Part shown: positions 1-12,599 of the stretch, piece after piece
How positions within the stretch are numbered: the stretch's first letter is position 1
Layout of the letters: every line of letters begins with the position of its first letter
Source: Patella vulgata
Taxonomy: Eukaryota > Mollusca > Gastropoda > Patellidae
Length of the DNA: 64,000 bases
Assembly (NCBI RefSeq): GCF_932274485.2
Contig: NC_065882.2
Location: 71,027,431 to 71,091,430, forward strand
Direction: 5' to 3'
Translations under genes and position numbers: made by a program
The notes under the pieces: generated by a model
The model's database searches: none
Seen by the model: only the letters and a program-made list of their open reading frames with translations
What the model was told of the DNA's origin: nothing

Positions 1-1023
1 GAGTATGCCACGTCGGATCAATGCTTGTTTGGCAAACAGAGGAGGATTTACCCGTTACTGACTTGGTTGTGATGCTGTGATAACTTTGCTGTTTGACCCC
101 GGGTATCATTTTACCCTTATAATGGTCAGTCTGTGCCTTACTTAGTCTAACGATCATTTGGAATAAATCGATGAATGAACTTCATTTCATTTTGTCATTT
201 GTTTCTTCGTCAGTTTCATTAGGTGACTTTAATAACACTTAAAAATCAAATATCCCCTACTTTTTTTGAATAGTATATATCCAGACAAACTTGGTAAAAT
301 TTATTATACTACTATGCCTAGCTCTTATGGATTATTTATGCTTCAAATCTTTTTTTACAAATACAAATCTAGGTCTTACAGTGCTAGACTTTGGTCCTCT
401 TTTTATAAAAATTCAACAAATAATATGTAGGTTTTTAACATCCAAGTCTCGTCTGAGTAAGCTGTACTATTACGTAATATGTAATTCCAATATTTTTCTT
501 TTACAACTAACGGACATCTAGGTGACCTAGACTATCCTGAGATGAAAACTACATGTGTTCAGTATTAAAATACTGTTGCCTATAAAATTTTAATACAAAT
601 CGCTTATCAAATATGCAGTACAAATTAACCAAACAATTATGGCCAATTTTAAAGTCAAATATTAATAGAATACTTTTTGTCCGTAACAATGCGATAATGA
701 AGATATTTTGGTTATAAAAACTTCAAACGCTGCGACTATTACTATTTTTATCTATGCACCGTTCTACCACTGATATAACATTACATTATCCAGCCGGCTT
801 AATTAGTGCAATCTTAGCAAACGAAAATATGGCCAAATGTCACTATCTTGTCACAACTTTGAAGAGTCTTGGCCTAACGAGGGCTCTTGTTGATCAACTT
901 GTATTAAAGTGATCAGATAATTACATATAAAGAGATGAAAATAAACTTCTAAATAAGAAATATGACATGTACTTGTTTAACTTCCGTACAAGTTGTGAAA
1001 TAAAACACTGTAAAGATACCTAC
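1..1023. other. RIOK1 intron, no exon seen
   Basis: AT-rich sequence downstream of the last visible RIOK1 exon. No continuation of the kinase was found on the minus strand. Positions 686-812 hold one copy of a 127 bp interspersed repeat whose near-identical twin is at 7055-7181. Confidence 0.5.
686..812 (+). repeat. 127 bp direct repeat, copy 1
   Basis: Differs at about one position from 7055-7181, in the same orientation. Both copies end at the same string (TTAATTAGTGCAAT), so this looks like an element end rather than a local duplication. Family not recognised. Confidence 0.7.
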
Positions 1024-4000
1024 CAGTGATATTTGTACAATCTTTACGTAGAAATTCTAGAGCATGTGGATGATCATGTTCTACCGATTGTGATACATCT
1101 ATTACATAAACTGTACCTTGATGATATCTACAAAACAAAGTCATACTATAATGAAATTAAGTGGGGCTTCACATCCTAAAGTTCTGCACCAGCTGTGCTA
1201 TGAGGGAAATTTTACTGGACAATGACACTATGGCCTACTCTTTTATTGAATTCCAATTGTCAACGGTTCTTTTACATGCACGCCAATGTGTACACAGGAC
1301 CTCAAGTTTTCGTTCCATCTGAAAGACCATCATACTCTAAAATATGGTGAATTATTTCATTTTAATGATTAGGAATGCCAGACCAGGATCACTCATGACT
1401 ACAATATGTTACAGGAAGAAAATCTGCAATGCCGCGAGACAAGTAGGACCCCAAGGTTATCAAAGACTTGTAACATGCAGAATCCAATTTTCTTCATATT
1501 CCATCTTGATTAAAATATCAAGCACTCAGAAATAAGCTCAGGTTTTTATCCTCAACAATGTTTAGGAGTTGGATCTCAATTTTCATCACAGTGCATTCAG
1601 TTGAATTTACTCATGATACAACACATTTAGGTATCTAAACATAACACTGAATGTACCACCACCAGCATCTTTGCAAATACAGAGAGCAAAGACGTCACAA
1701 AAATTTGGAATGTGCACAGATTTTATAACAGAGCAAGAAATCTTCATCAATTGGACATAGGCCAATTTCAGTAAAATTTGTGAAATAACGATTATCAAAT
1801 TATGACTACCCAAATATACCCAGCACTTTGACCTTTATAGTGTGTAGAGTGTAGATGGTTTTAGTGATCAAAACTAACGTTGCCTAGAATAGTTTTGCAG
1901 CTCGCAATTTCGACAGGGGAAACAACTCTTGTAATGTTGATGTATCCCTCTTAATTAATATAAGGCACCTTATTTATGACTAGTTCAACAATTTCAGATA
2001 ATTAATAAAATAAATCTCCAAATCTCTGCTGAGTGTTTTAACAAGAATTGTGACTAGTCAAGAGGAACAACAATATACTCCCACATAAATAATGTGTATT
2101 TTTTAAGGCTTGTGTTACAGTCTTTTTGTTAAACAAATTTGTCCTTTTAACTAAAATCCACATCTAGTGATGACAGAAGTAAATGCTAACAAATGAACGG
2201 AAAATTATCTCTAAATCATAACTGAAACATTTCAAAGCATTTCCTGTCAAATTCTCTCGTATGGATTCAATTTCTGTCAAGTCGAATCTAGATTTCATTT
2301 TGGAAAATTATGGAAATAAAATTAAACGTTTACCACCCCCCGCTTCTTTCTAGATCAAACCTTCGTTCTAGAAGTTATAGATATTAAGCTAGCTGAAGAC
2401 AAATTGTGCTAAGGACGGATTAATGACCACAGCTGTTTTAACCCTATCAATTCAAGCCACTTGAACAAATGAAAATAATTAAGCACTCAGAAATAAGCTC
2501 AAGGTTTTATCCTCAACAGTGTTTAGGAGTTGGATCTCAATTTTCATCATAGTGCCTCCATTTGTAAATAGATTCCACAATCTTGCCAACAAATGACTGT
2601 TCAAGAAAAATAAACTTATTTAGAAATATCTTAGAATGTTCAAACTTATACTTACAATAAATTAAATTCACTGAGATCTGCATGTATTAGTCGACAATCA
2701 TGATAAAGAGTTCTCATCATATGTAGAATATTAAGATACAATTCTCTAGCTTTAGATTCACTGATCTCGGCATCTTTTAACAGTGGTGCTGGCCTAAGGA
2801 GAATAAAACATTTACTTAAAATATCTTTCAAAACAGAAATTAATCAATTCCAGATTCTATGCATAGATAATGGTGTTCAGAGACCATCACATGATTTGAA
2901 CACTTGCATCCGAACGAATAACCTATGGACAGATCTTGATCAACCTCCCAGTTCCATGGGTTGTTTAAATGCAAGTTTTGAAATTTTGAAACAGTCCCTT
3001 ACCATGAGAAAGAAACTGAAGTTAAGAATAATTTGTAGATATTGATATGGTGTACTGTACAGCTTTGACAAGAAAATTTAGAGGAACCACCTGATGCAGG
3101 GGACGATAACACATATGAAAATTATTAATTGTGACTGCAATATAAAGAAAAGTTATCTTTTTCACGTACCAGCCATCTTGACCAATAAACTCCATGACTA
3201 GAACATGACTACGTAATAAAATAGGTTCTGGACATAAAATACCTGATTGATGTATTCTACAAAAGATAAAATTATTCAAATTAGTAATTGTTCATAAAAA
3301 TAAAACATTCATTTACTTAAAAATTGAAAGCCGCAACAAGCAGTAATTCTTTTTTCCAAACCCTAGATCGCTTATTTGCTACTTTTCCAAATTCTGTGAC
3401 AAATTTAATCTTTCATCATATCTTAAGTAAGCTTGTATTGAAAACATTTATTTTACATAGATTATCTGTAGGGCACACATACTATCATGACAGCCCAACT
3501 CTGGACAGCAGACCCTGTGGTGCCCTATAGTCTATTTAATCTAGCATGTCTTTTAATAGAGGTGAAGGTCATAAAACAATCACCTTGTTATACAGACTGT
3601 TTTACAACAGTCACTGACATGCACCAACTATGTTTCTTATTAACTAGACTTTTACGATAGCATTGTTTGAGAATACACCGCCAACTGGTTCCTAACAGAA
3701 TTATAGAAATGAAATGGGGTCTAATGTCCTACTCCGAGCTGGGCTAATGAAGACGGGCATATAGTGTGCTATGAGGGAAATTTTGCCGGACAGCGGCACT
3801 ACGGCCTGCTCTAATATCGAATTCCAACTCTCAAGGGATCTTTTACGTGCATGCCAATGTGTACACGGGACCTTATCCACTTAGCCACCATGACCTCTTA
3901 CACAGAACTATAGTGAAGAACTACAGTATATCATATACAACTTTCTTCTTATAATCCAGATGTCGGATCCCAACAATACCATTCTAATGAAAACCTCCCT

Positions 4001-7000
4001 TCTTTACCACAATAAGTATTTCAGTTTAAGTCTATTAAGCCAATGTTTTCTTGAAAGCAGACAAGGTGGTGAACTTGTATTAACCAATGAAAAACTACAT
4101 AAAACTTTTCACACCTGATTAAATTCCTCATTTCTTTCTCAGCCCAGGTACGTACCATTTTACGTGGATTGTGTTTACAGTAACCATGACGAAATCTGTA
4201 AAATAATTCATGTATAAAATTACCATTCTGTAAAAACCAATATGCCGGTGTAGCAACTCTATATGCTAAAGTTCTAGCTTGTAATAATTCAGACTGATAT
4301 AATCAACCCTTGGAAACCGATATCATTCTAAACATAACTTTGACAAATAATTTGAATAAAAGATATAACATTTGAATAAATGCATATTATCTAGATCTGA
4401 TAGAAAATAATTCATTTAAATATGATTACATCTGAAATCTAATTATAATCTAATTAATCACTTTATCAAACCCATTCTCATGATGAAAAAAATACTAACA
4501 TTTGTTTCCAGATCCTGGGAAAACCCATGATATCTATCCTCCATACTTAAGAGGGATTAAATTTCCAATCTATAGCACGCACAGTACTTTTTACGCAAGT
4601 TTTTACAACCCTAGAGAAACAGGAATTTATAAACATACCTGAATTCACCAGATACATAACGATCTCTATCTTTAAAATGTAGAATGGACGTTTTATATAC
4701 CTGTAAAAATATAATATTTTATTATTAATTACCATCACAATAGCTATCATTTAACACAGGTAACATGACAATGTCAACATTTATATCAAAATCAATAAGA
4801 GGGTTTCAACTGGGATTTATCGACTGATAAATTTCTAATTTCATGGTCTTTAGGGTAAATATTTCATTTATCGCCATGTCAATCCATATATTTTCATGGT
4901 CTTTAGGGTAAATATTTCATTTATCGCCATGTCAATCCATATATTTTGTTTAAAGAATGGAATGAAATGTCACATCCACGCAGAGAGAGATAGAGAAATG
5001 GGGCAGTTCAAGGTCCACTCGACATCAACTAGGCCATTTCAGGACTAACATATGGTTCAATTTAAGCCCAATAATTGCTTGCTCATTGGGATTTTTTAAG
5101 CAGTGGGAGGAAACCGAACAGGTGACACTTTTTCTTGTCACATACAAGCTGGGAATCGAAAGCATGCCACTTGATTCAATGACTGACCTAATGATCTGAA
5201 ACGCAAATTGTAGACCATTCAGCCACCAACCCCACATATTTATAGCTTCTTATGACTTGTTTCAAACAACTAAACTGGCCCATAAGTTTATCTGGCCATC
5301 CAAATGATCTCAAATCCTGCCTTAATAATCAGCAACCAGTCATGGGAAAGTAACAAATTTAAATTTACCTTGACAGCTCGGTCAACTTCTGTTTTACTGG
5401 TAGCATGATAAACATTGGCTTCTTTCCCAGTACTGATACATCCATTTATTTCAGAAATTACACCTTTACTCAATAACTTAAATAAAATCATACGAGTTTT
5501 AGGATCCATCACTTGTTCAGCAGTAGCTCGATCAGCCTTGTCTTTACCACGAAATCTACAATACATAATATAATATATCACTGTATAAGGACCCTGGGAC
5601 ATACAATGTTTTCCTTAAAGATACATTACAGGAGATTTTAATAGATAGTTGGCCATTCTTGCTATAACAGTTCAAAAATAGATGATGGAAGAAGAATATA
5701 TTGAAAATTTCAGTCAAATTACTTTATTCTGAACAAAGTTATCACCATTGTAATTTTTGACTAGAAATAGGAGTCAACTCTCTCTTCACCGTCTCCGAGA
5801 ATGGCTGATCGTTTGATTGACAGGCTTTAACTCCACCTATATAATCTCAATTATCAATTAACGTTTTCAATGGCTGTGGTACCGTTTGAGACGGGGTTGC
5901 AAATTCAATTCGTATCACATTTATTTTTAAAACAAATTAAAAATAAGACTTTTAATATTTAGATAAGAAGCTAAAGTTTGAAAGGAATGGACCAAATCAA
6001 TGAGGCATAATTATAGCCGACTTCTTGTTAGCCTGCGTGTACTCTTGTACTGTAACTGGTAGGCCTACGTAACTCCCAAAGCAGAGAAATTAGAAACAGT
6101 GTTCCAATGGGGCTGCAATTCAAATGGGGTGATGTTAGCTGCGATGTTTATCAATTTCCATAATTTTTCTGTAAACGCAAGTGACAAAAGAGCGTATCCA
6201 AACTCATTTTAACCACAACTAAACATAATATCAAGGCCGTATATATCGAACTTTCAATCAAATAGACTGACATGCGGTCCTCGCTCATCAGCCGCATCGC
6301 TTCGTACATTATCATTTAGCCTCGATCTAAAATTACGGGGAGTATGACGGCAATGTAATGGTTAATCTCCGGTTACGACGCCATTTAAAAATCAATGAAA
6401 TCCTTTTTAAATCCAAGCCATCCGTGGATCTACAGAGTTGATTTTGTGCTTGTTGTGTAAATAAAGATCTAATTTATAATTTCTATGACATCTGAAGCCT
6501 AAATAAAGACTTACAATAATCAGATTTAGCTCTTGCATAATGTATGTTTAAGAAAATTTGACAAACATAGACCTTTAAATTTATATGAAATGAAATTAAT
6601 CTTAGCTGTTGTATGTCTTAAGTGTACTTAATCTGCATCAAACTTCTGACTTTATTTTTGTAATAAAGTACCCACCTGTCAGATTCCATCTTCCTGCCAG
6701 AAACAGCCAGAGAATTAGCAGCAGATGTTGACATTTTAGGTCCATTGTATTTATCTAAATTTAAAAGTTACATTCTATCAAAATTCTGTAAACTTAACTG
6801 CAATCTTACGAAATACTATTTATTTTAATGGCAGTGGGAGGAAACCGGAGGACCCGGATAAAACCCAATAGGTTGGACAGGCGACCCTACTCCTTGTCAC
6901 GTACAACCGGGGATTCGAAAACACGCCAGTTGACTCAATGACAGGCCGTATGATACAGCACGCACGTGCTAACCATTCGACCATCCAATCCCCCCACAGC

Positions 7001-8785
7001 TAGAAAGAGTAAAAGTGAACAAAAAAATATCCTGTTTTAATCAGATTGTTAATAACAGTGCGATAATGAAGATATTTTGGTTATAAAAACTTCAAACGCT
7101 GCGACTATTACTATTTTTATCTATGCACCGTTCTACCACTGATATAACATTACATTATCCAGCCGGCTTAATTAGTGCAATAGGCCTATTTGATTACAAG
7201 CATAATTTCATTCAAGAACTCTCCCACAAAACACTGATCCCTATTGATATTCAGAACAATCGACTTTTGTGGCCATACAATTATAGTGTGCATAAAGGAA
7301 TACAATGTGTGCTTACCAACATTTATTTTATGGACAAATTTACTGAGCGCCTTTTCTGGTGGTTGATAACTGCTCTTCTGTTTTGTCTGGTGATTTGGTC
7401 GGTTATTCTAAAATCATATAATATTAATGTTTATCTTATGTTGGGTTCAAACTGCAAACAGATTAATTGAAAATTTCACAATGGCCGTTTTTGTTTCAGT
7501 TTAAAACTACCTTGTGCACAGATTTTTTTAAAATTATTGTACATGAATGGCCCACGCAATCATCTCCAGTCTAAATTAATCTTATTGTGTCATTTACCGT
7601 AATGCTAAAAGCACCAAAATTTAATTACAGATAGGTGCTTGTCATGCTGGCGGATATGCCCAACAGCGGCAATGTAATATGCTAGCTCCAATATTGTCAT
7701 CAGGTCCAGCAGAGTCTTTAAAAACAAATTATGACCAACACATTCCATGGGGTACTTCCTTATATTTCAATGAGTAATCCCATAGTTCTAAAAACTTCTA
7801 TAAAGGAATGCCATATTAGAATTACCTGATTAGAACTGAGATTACATGTTTTATGTTTTCGCGTGAAGTCATAGGACTCATTTGACCAATCAGCTTCCCA
7901 TTCATCACTACTGCTATCATAATCATCATCTTGATATTCAACCTCTAAAAACAAAACAAAAACTCTTGAAAGTGTTTCATAGCCTTTAACTTATCAAATG
8001 AAATGGGTTTAACGTCCTACTGTTCTGCTCCACTGGGCTAATGAAGACGGGCATACGCCATACAGTGTGCTATGAGCGAATTTTTGTCCGGGCAACGTGC
8101 ATTCCAATATATACACGGGACCTCGGTTTTTCGTCCCGTTACAAATATATCACACAAATGTTCAACAGTCTTTTAATTATTCATCCGAGTACGAAATGTC
8201 GCCAAACTAAGTCAGAAAAGTCGTCAAGTAAAGTCTGAACCGTTGTCAAGCTGAGTCCGAAATGACCCGGGACCAAAATGATGTGCTACCATTTTCATTT
8301 GTCGGACATAACTGATTTGATATTAGAGTTAAAATGGAAACAATTGAATGTAAATCAGTTTATATAAATTCATATTACATTATTATAGGTGTTGCGACCC
8401 ATTTGTGTCAATTTCTAGGTCCCAAATATTAGCGATTTAGCTCCTTTAAAACTTTGACACTAGACCCCTAATAATAGTAATACCGCATTATATTTACCAT
8501 TTCTGTCTGTCGTATTCTTCAAATTCTGCTCCACATTGGTTGTTCCATTTTGTAGGCTGGAAAATAAATATTGATGATTATTCGAAAACAGTACATTTGT
8601 TCTTAATCACAAACCTGTCCATAAATAAAAGTTTATTTTCCAAACATCCAGAACACGTGGTCTCGACTCTGGTACATTGCGCTCTGGCCCTATACATGTA
8701 CCAAGAAAATGGAGTAACAATTTTAGAAAATTGGCCATTACCTAGCTGGATCAGCGTCGTCAAATTGGCCATCAACAAACTCCAT
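1024..8785 (-). CDS. RIOK1: RIO kinase 1, 5' eleven coding exons (3' end outside window)
   Basis: Atypical serine kinase/ATPase that in known animals acts in cytoplasmic 40S ribosomal subunit maturation. Coding exons read right to left: 8742-8785 (ATG at 8783-8785), 8498-8556, 7826-7944, 7317-7407, 6676-6754, 5369-5555, 4639-4700, 4115-4195, 3170-3256, 2656-2793, 1024-1127. All have GT/AG borders and phases that join without a break, giving about 350 residues. Seen: N-terminal GQFDDAD, an acidic [12 protein letters not shown] stretch, KDKADRAT, the ATP loop [11 protein letters not shown], the lysine of [38 protein letters not shown], the catalytic loop HADLSEFN, and the metal-binding [18 protein letters not shown]. 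These match RIOK1 rather than RIOK2 or RIOK3. The C-terminal part (human protein 568 residues) should lie left of position 1. Introns carry SINEs and other repeats. Exon borders were set by eye. Confidence 0.95.
1151..1330 (-). mobile_element. SINE family A, 5'-truncated
   Basis: Family A is a tRNA-derived SINE of about 350 bp. It starts with a tRNA-like head (box-B-like GTGTTCGATCTC), has a body containing TACACGGGACCTCGG on the complement, and ends in an (ATTTC)n tail after ACGTTAAAACCC. This copy keeps body and tail in a RIOK1 intron. Confidence 0.7.
1516..2556 (+). repeat. Pair of 75 bp direct repeats in RIOK1 intron
   Basis: About 75 bp beginning AAGCACTCAGAAATAAGCTC occurs at 1516-1590 and again at 2481-2556 with a few differences. 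The DNA between the copies is not repeated. Origin unknown. Confidence 0.6.
3706..3899 (-). mobile_element. SINE family A, internally deleted
   Basis: Tail and body in minus orientation, then a jump to the tRNA-head end (TTAGCCACCATGACC) with the middle missing. In the RIOK1 intron between exons 4115-4195 and 3170-3256. Confidence 0.7.
4839..4946 (+). repeat. Tandem duplication of a 54 bp unit
   Basis: The unit beginning TTTCATGGTCTTTAGGG and ending CAATCCATATAT occurs twice head to tail inside a RIOK1 intron. The copies look identical, so this is probably a recent slippage event. Confidence 0.8.
4982..5235 (-). mobile_element. SINE family B
   Basis: Family B is a second tRNA-derived SINE of about 270 bp. 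Its head is like a Leu/Ser tRNA (ATGGCTGAATGGTTAGCA, then box-B-like GGTTTCGAATCCC) and it ends in a (CT)n tail. This is a diverged near full-length copy in the RIOK1 intron. Confidence 0.75.
5614..6552 (+). mobile_element. Repeat family D, long copy
   Basis: Starts TTAAAGATACATTA and ends CTCTTGCATAATGTATGTTTAA. Other copies lie at 30692-31175 (with clear terminal inverted repeats), 31383-31497, 34546-35088, 43846-44137 and 55191-55560. No transposase frame is seen, so it is probably a non-autonomous DNA element. It fills most of a RIOK1 intron. Confidence 0.6.
6831..6997 (-). mobile_element. SINE family B, tail lost
   Basis: Holds the tRNA-like head and part of the body; the (CT)n end is absent. 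In the RIOK1 intron between exons 7317-7407 and 6676-6754. Confidence 0.75.
7055..7181 (+). repeat. 127 bp direct repeat, copy 2
   Basis: Twin of 686-812, lying in the RIOK1 intron between exons 7317-7407 and 6676-6754. Confidence 0.7.
7996..8146 (-). mobile_element. SINE family A fragment
   Basis: Tail and first half of the body with internal loss, between RIOK1 exons 8498-8556 and 7826-7944. Confidence 0.7.
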
Positions 8786-10290
8786 AGTTGTCCTTGTATT
8801 TACGGAACAATCAACCACCCAAAAAAGATGAAAAATTCCCTTTTACACGACCAGCATTGCTCAACCACGAGGCCATCTTCAGCTATCGGAAGTGAGATCA
8901 TATTAGCGCATGCCCAACGGCAACGGCCAACAAAAGTCGGCAAACCTCGGCAGATTCCGGTACCCTACGACAAAATAAAAATCTGCCGAGGTTTACCGAA
9001 TGCGGCCAACAAAAAAAACGCTATTTAATCTTGATCACTCCAATCCATATTATTGTTTTAGACTGTCTAATCATAGATCGGTTCTATGGTCTAATACTGT
9101 CTCTGCTAGTAGTTTAGAGCACAGGCGGGAAATCAGACTTTTCGGGCAAACGCGTAAACTGAAAAGAAAAAATAATATCACCTAGTTGGCAAAACAATGT
9201 GCCCGAAATCTAATAGAATAGCCCATACTAATTTTACTTTTTTTTTCTAATGAATACCGCGAATGTGTAGCCTACCGAATCATACTATGGATTAAAGCAT
9301 ATGATTTTTTTCTAGAACCACTAATGCTTTGTGCGACATTATTCGTTCATCAATTATTAGTTGTGAATGCAGCTTCAACAGTCTGATTGGAATTCACGTC
9401 GGCACAGGGTGGGATTTCGGTTGAAAAACCATCAGGAGCTAGAATAGTACAAAAACGTTCGGGGAAGGAAGAGGCCCCCCATATAGGCCTACCCCACGAC
9501 AAATAAATTCCTCGTTCACGTCTCCGTGGATTGTAAACTAGCCTATTTATTAATTGGCTGATTGGAATTTAGTTCAGCCAGCAAAGTTAGGCTATAATAC
9601 ATCACTTTGCAGTTGCTGTATTCACGGGTTGGAATTTTAGAAAAACGCGTTTTTTTTGTGGCCGTTAAATTTTGTTGTGTGTGTGTGTGTGTGTGTGTAG
9701 GGGGGTCGGGCACTCACTACACGGTCGTCTGTAAACAGGAATTATTTCGAGGATGTCCGGCCTGCCCCCTGACCCTAACACGCCTATGCAGTGACGCACC
9801 AACCCACCGCTTTGCATACTGTAACTGCTTTGTTCAGCTTATATATTAATTCAACTTATATATGTAAAATTTTTATGTTTATTTCCCCTCCAACTCTCCA
9901 TTTGATCGAAAACCCCTATAATATATCTTGGAATATAAACTGGTTTACACAGGTTTAAGGGAAGCGAGGCCAGTGATTTGCTATCTCAGCCTCCAAGGAG
10001 GCTAGTCCATAAATATTCAAAGGGTCCCACTTTGATTATTTCTAGTATGCGCTTTATATATATATAGATAATGTGTTGCCCCTGGGCATATGCCCCCCCC
10101 CCCCTCAGTCCCCCCACCCCACCTTATGTGAGGTCCATGCTCGGGTTTCCTACCATTCAGTTCTATGGAATAGTCTTTAATTGAAAGATGCATATTTCTT
10201 GCAGCCCCATATATAAAATGTTTATACAACATCATCTTTATCCTTATTCTGTTGTGGCTGATTGGTATCATGTCGTGATGTCGTGGTGTA
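8786..10290. other. Upstream of RIOK1, no gene seen
   Basis: Should contain the RIOK1 promoter, but no core element can be named. Holds a short hairpin (arms CTCGGCAGATT and its complement, 8949-8993), a stretch at about 9132-9222 resembling the reverse complement of 57835-57935, and a (GT)n run at 9677-9698. No coding signal recognised on either strand. Confidence 0.5.
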
Positions 10291-10301
10291 GCCCTTCATA
10301 A

Positions 10302-10484
10302 GGCGACAACCCGACAACACGACATTTTAACCCGACACTACAACCCGGCATTTTAACCCGACAATACGACATTTTCACCCGACACCACGACATTAAAACT
10401 GTCGTAATGTCGCGTAAAAATGTCATATTGTCGGGTTAAAATGTCGTGATGTCGGATTGTCGTGATGTCTGGTTGTCGGGTTAT
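10302..10484. repeat. Hairpin built of ~20 bp repeats
   Basis: The left half repeats ACGACATTTTAACCCGAC-like units. After a centre near 10392 the right half carries the complement, GTCGGGTTAAAATGTCG. The arms are about 85-90 bp each, so the segment is both an inverted repeat and a minisatellite. Confidence 0.75.
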
Positions 10485-10805
10485 CGGCCATATTCCTCTA
10501 AATACTATGATTATGTTCCCGGGATTTTGCAGCGCGGTTTCTCTATGTCGGTAGTGCAGGACAAAGGGCCTGGCAAAGAACAGTGTCTAGCATTGTCGAT
10601 AGGACAAAAAAAAAAACCTCTTGTGTATACATTGGCGTGTTCATAAAAGAATCCTTCACAGTTGAAATTCGATGAAGAAATGCCACGGTCCATTGGAATT
10701 TTCCATCATATCACTCTGCATAGCGTATGCCTATCTTCGGAAAAGTAGGAAAATGAAATGAAATGAAATGAAATGGGGTTTAACGTCCAACTGTTCTGCT
10801 CCGAG

Positions 10806-11154
10806 AGCCACAGCGGCAAAGTGAGTAAGACGCTGGCTCGCTAGCCTGGACGTTGCTGGTTCGCGCCCGGTGTTGGCCGAGAAAGTTCATCAATATTTTC
10901 CGGCGTGGTTTCCCTTGTCAGGGGTGCAGGAAGGAGGGCCTGGCAAGGACAGTTATCTAGTCGTTCGGATGGGACGAAAAACCGACGTCCCGTGTTAACA
11001 TTGGCCTGCACGTAAAAGAACCCTTGGCAATTGGAATATAAGAGTAGGTCGTAGCGCCGCTGTCCGGGCAAAATGTCCCTCATAACACATGAATGGTGTA
11101 AGCCCAGTTCGGAGCATAAGAGTAGGACGTTAAAACCCATTTCATTTCATTTCG
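10806..11154 (+). mobile_element. SINE family A, full length
   Basis: Complete copy with tRNA-like head (CAAAGTGAGTAAGACGCTGG, then GGTTCGCGCCC), body and (ATTTC)n tail. A short tail-first fragment in the opposite direction abuts it at 10752-10804. Confidence 0.8.
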
Positions 11155-11212
11155 TTATAAAATAGGCACCCAGTACCTATAAATGATGTAATGTCAGTAA
11201 GATGTTAAACTT

Positions 11213-11437
11213 CATTTCGTTCTGCCCCGGCTGGGCTAATGAAGGTGGACATACCCTATACAGTGTACTATGAGGGAAATTTTACCCGGATAGCGGCGCT
11301 ACGGCCTACTCTTATATTGAATTCCAACTGTCAGAGGGTCTTTTACGTGCACGGCAATATGTAAATGGGGCCTAGGTTTTTCGACTATACGTTATCCCTT
11401 GCCCCCCCCCCCGCCTGCACCACTGTCAAAGAGAAAT
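11213..11437 (-). mobile_element. SINE family A fragment
   Basis: Body sequence in minus orientation, inside the large inverted repeat. Confidence 0.65.
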
Positions 11438-11467
11438 CACTCCGGAAATGGGGTTTAATGTCTGGTA

Positions 11468-11780
11468 GTCACGGTGACTCAGTGAGTAAGACGTTGGCTC
11501 GCTAATGTTGAGATCTCGTGTTCAATCGCTGCGTTGGCGTGATTCCTCTTTACAGTGGTACAGGACGGAAGGTCTGGCAGGGGATAACGTATAGTCTTTT
11601 GGATGGGACGAAAAATCGAGGTTCCGTGTACATATTAGCGAGCACGTAAAAGACCCCCTGACAGTTTGAATTCAATATAAGAATAGGCCGTAGCATCCGG
11701 GCAAAGTTTCCCTCACTATACTGTATAGCGTATGCCCGTCTTCATTAGCCCAGAATAGTAAGACGTTAAACTCAATTTCA
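11468..11780 (+). mobile_element. SINE family A, nearly full length
   Basis: Has the tRNA-like head (GGTGACTCAGTGAGTAAGAC), body and tail. It lies between two minus-oriented relatives. Confidence 0.7.
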
Positions 11781-12599
11781 TATCTTTCAATTTTCCTACT
11801 TTTCTGCACCAATTGGGCTATTGAAGATAGGCAGCATACGCTATGCAAAGTGCTATGACGGAAATTTTCAATGGACCGTGGCATTTCTTCATCGAAATTC
11901 AACTGTGAAGGATTCTTTTATGTGCACGCCAATGTGTACACAGGAGCTTGTTTTTTGTCCCTTCTACACAACTAGACAATGTACTTGGCAAGAACCTTTG
12001 TCCTGCACTACCGACAGGAAGAAACCACACTGCAAAATCCTGGGGAACTGTCCTGACCAACACCAGGATCAGTGTATATAATCATAGTATTGAGAGGGAT
12101 ATGGCCGATAACCGGTTTTGTTTCAGGAACTACTGTCTGGTTTATATATCTGTTTTTGCTATGCCTTCTGAGATAAGCGCGAAAGCTCCGAATTTTGTGA
12201 CTGAGTTAAAATCTTGGTTTTTTTTTATGTGACGAATATGTCAACCACGTAGCATTGCTTCTGATTTGGTGTAATGTATCAATGATTTACTGACCCCTTT
12301 GTGTATACTAACCCAACCTCTCACTCACTCAGCGGGCTGCTCAGTGATAGGCGTATGTGTACATTATCTGAAAACGAGTCTTGCGGGTGTTTGTGTTTGT
12401 ATACCCGTGGATTTGATGTTTGTTTTTAACTTGATGTGATTGTTCAGTTATCTACAAGTAACGTGTCGCCATTTTTGTAAACCAAGACCAACCTTTATAC
12501 AATACAGGTGATGTGAGTGATAGATAAATGTTGGTATCTGTGGAAGTTCATGAACTCTCGCCATTTTGTACATTTCAGATGGGATAAGTCTGAATAAGC

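Larger units (their letters stand above)
10476..12115. repeat. Large inverted repeat made of SINE-A copies
   Basis: The left arm (about 10476-10755) and right arm (about 11780-12115) are reverse complements, including the non-SINE flank GTTATCGGCCATATTCCTCT against GAGGGATATGGCCGATAAC. Between them lie further SINE-A copies in both directions. The block ends about 90 bp before the first deiodinase duplication unit. Confidence 0.65.

Noticed and set aside
697-730. SECIS-like string ATGAAGATATTTTGG (also at 7066)
   Set aside because: The 5' half resembles the array's SECIS, but no TGAT strand or pairing partner follows; it belongs to the 127 bp repeat.
7123-7470. 115-codon plus-strand frame
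   Set aside because: It starts in a repeat and runs antisense over a RIOK1 exon (7317-7407).
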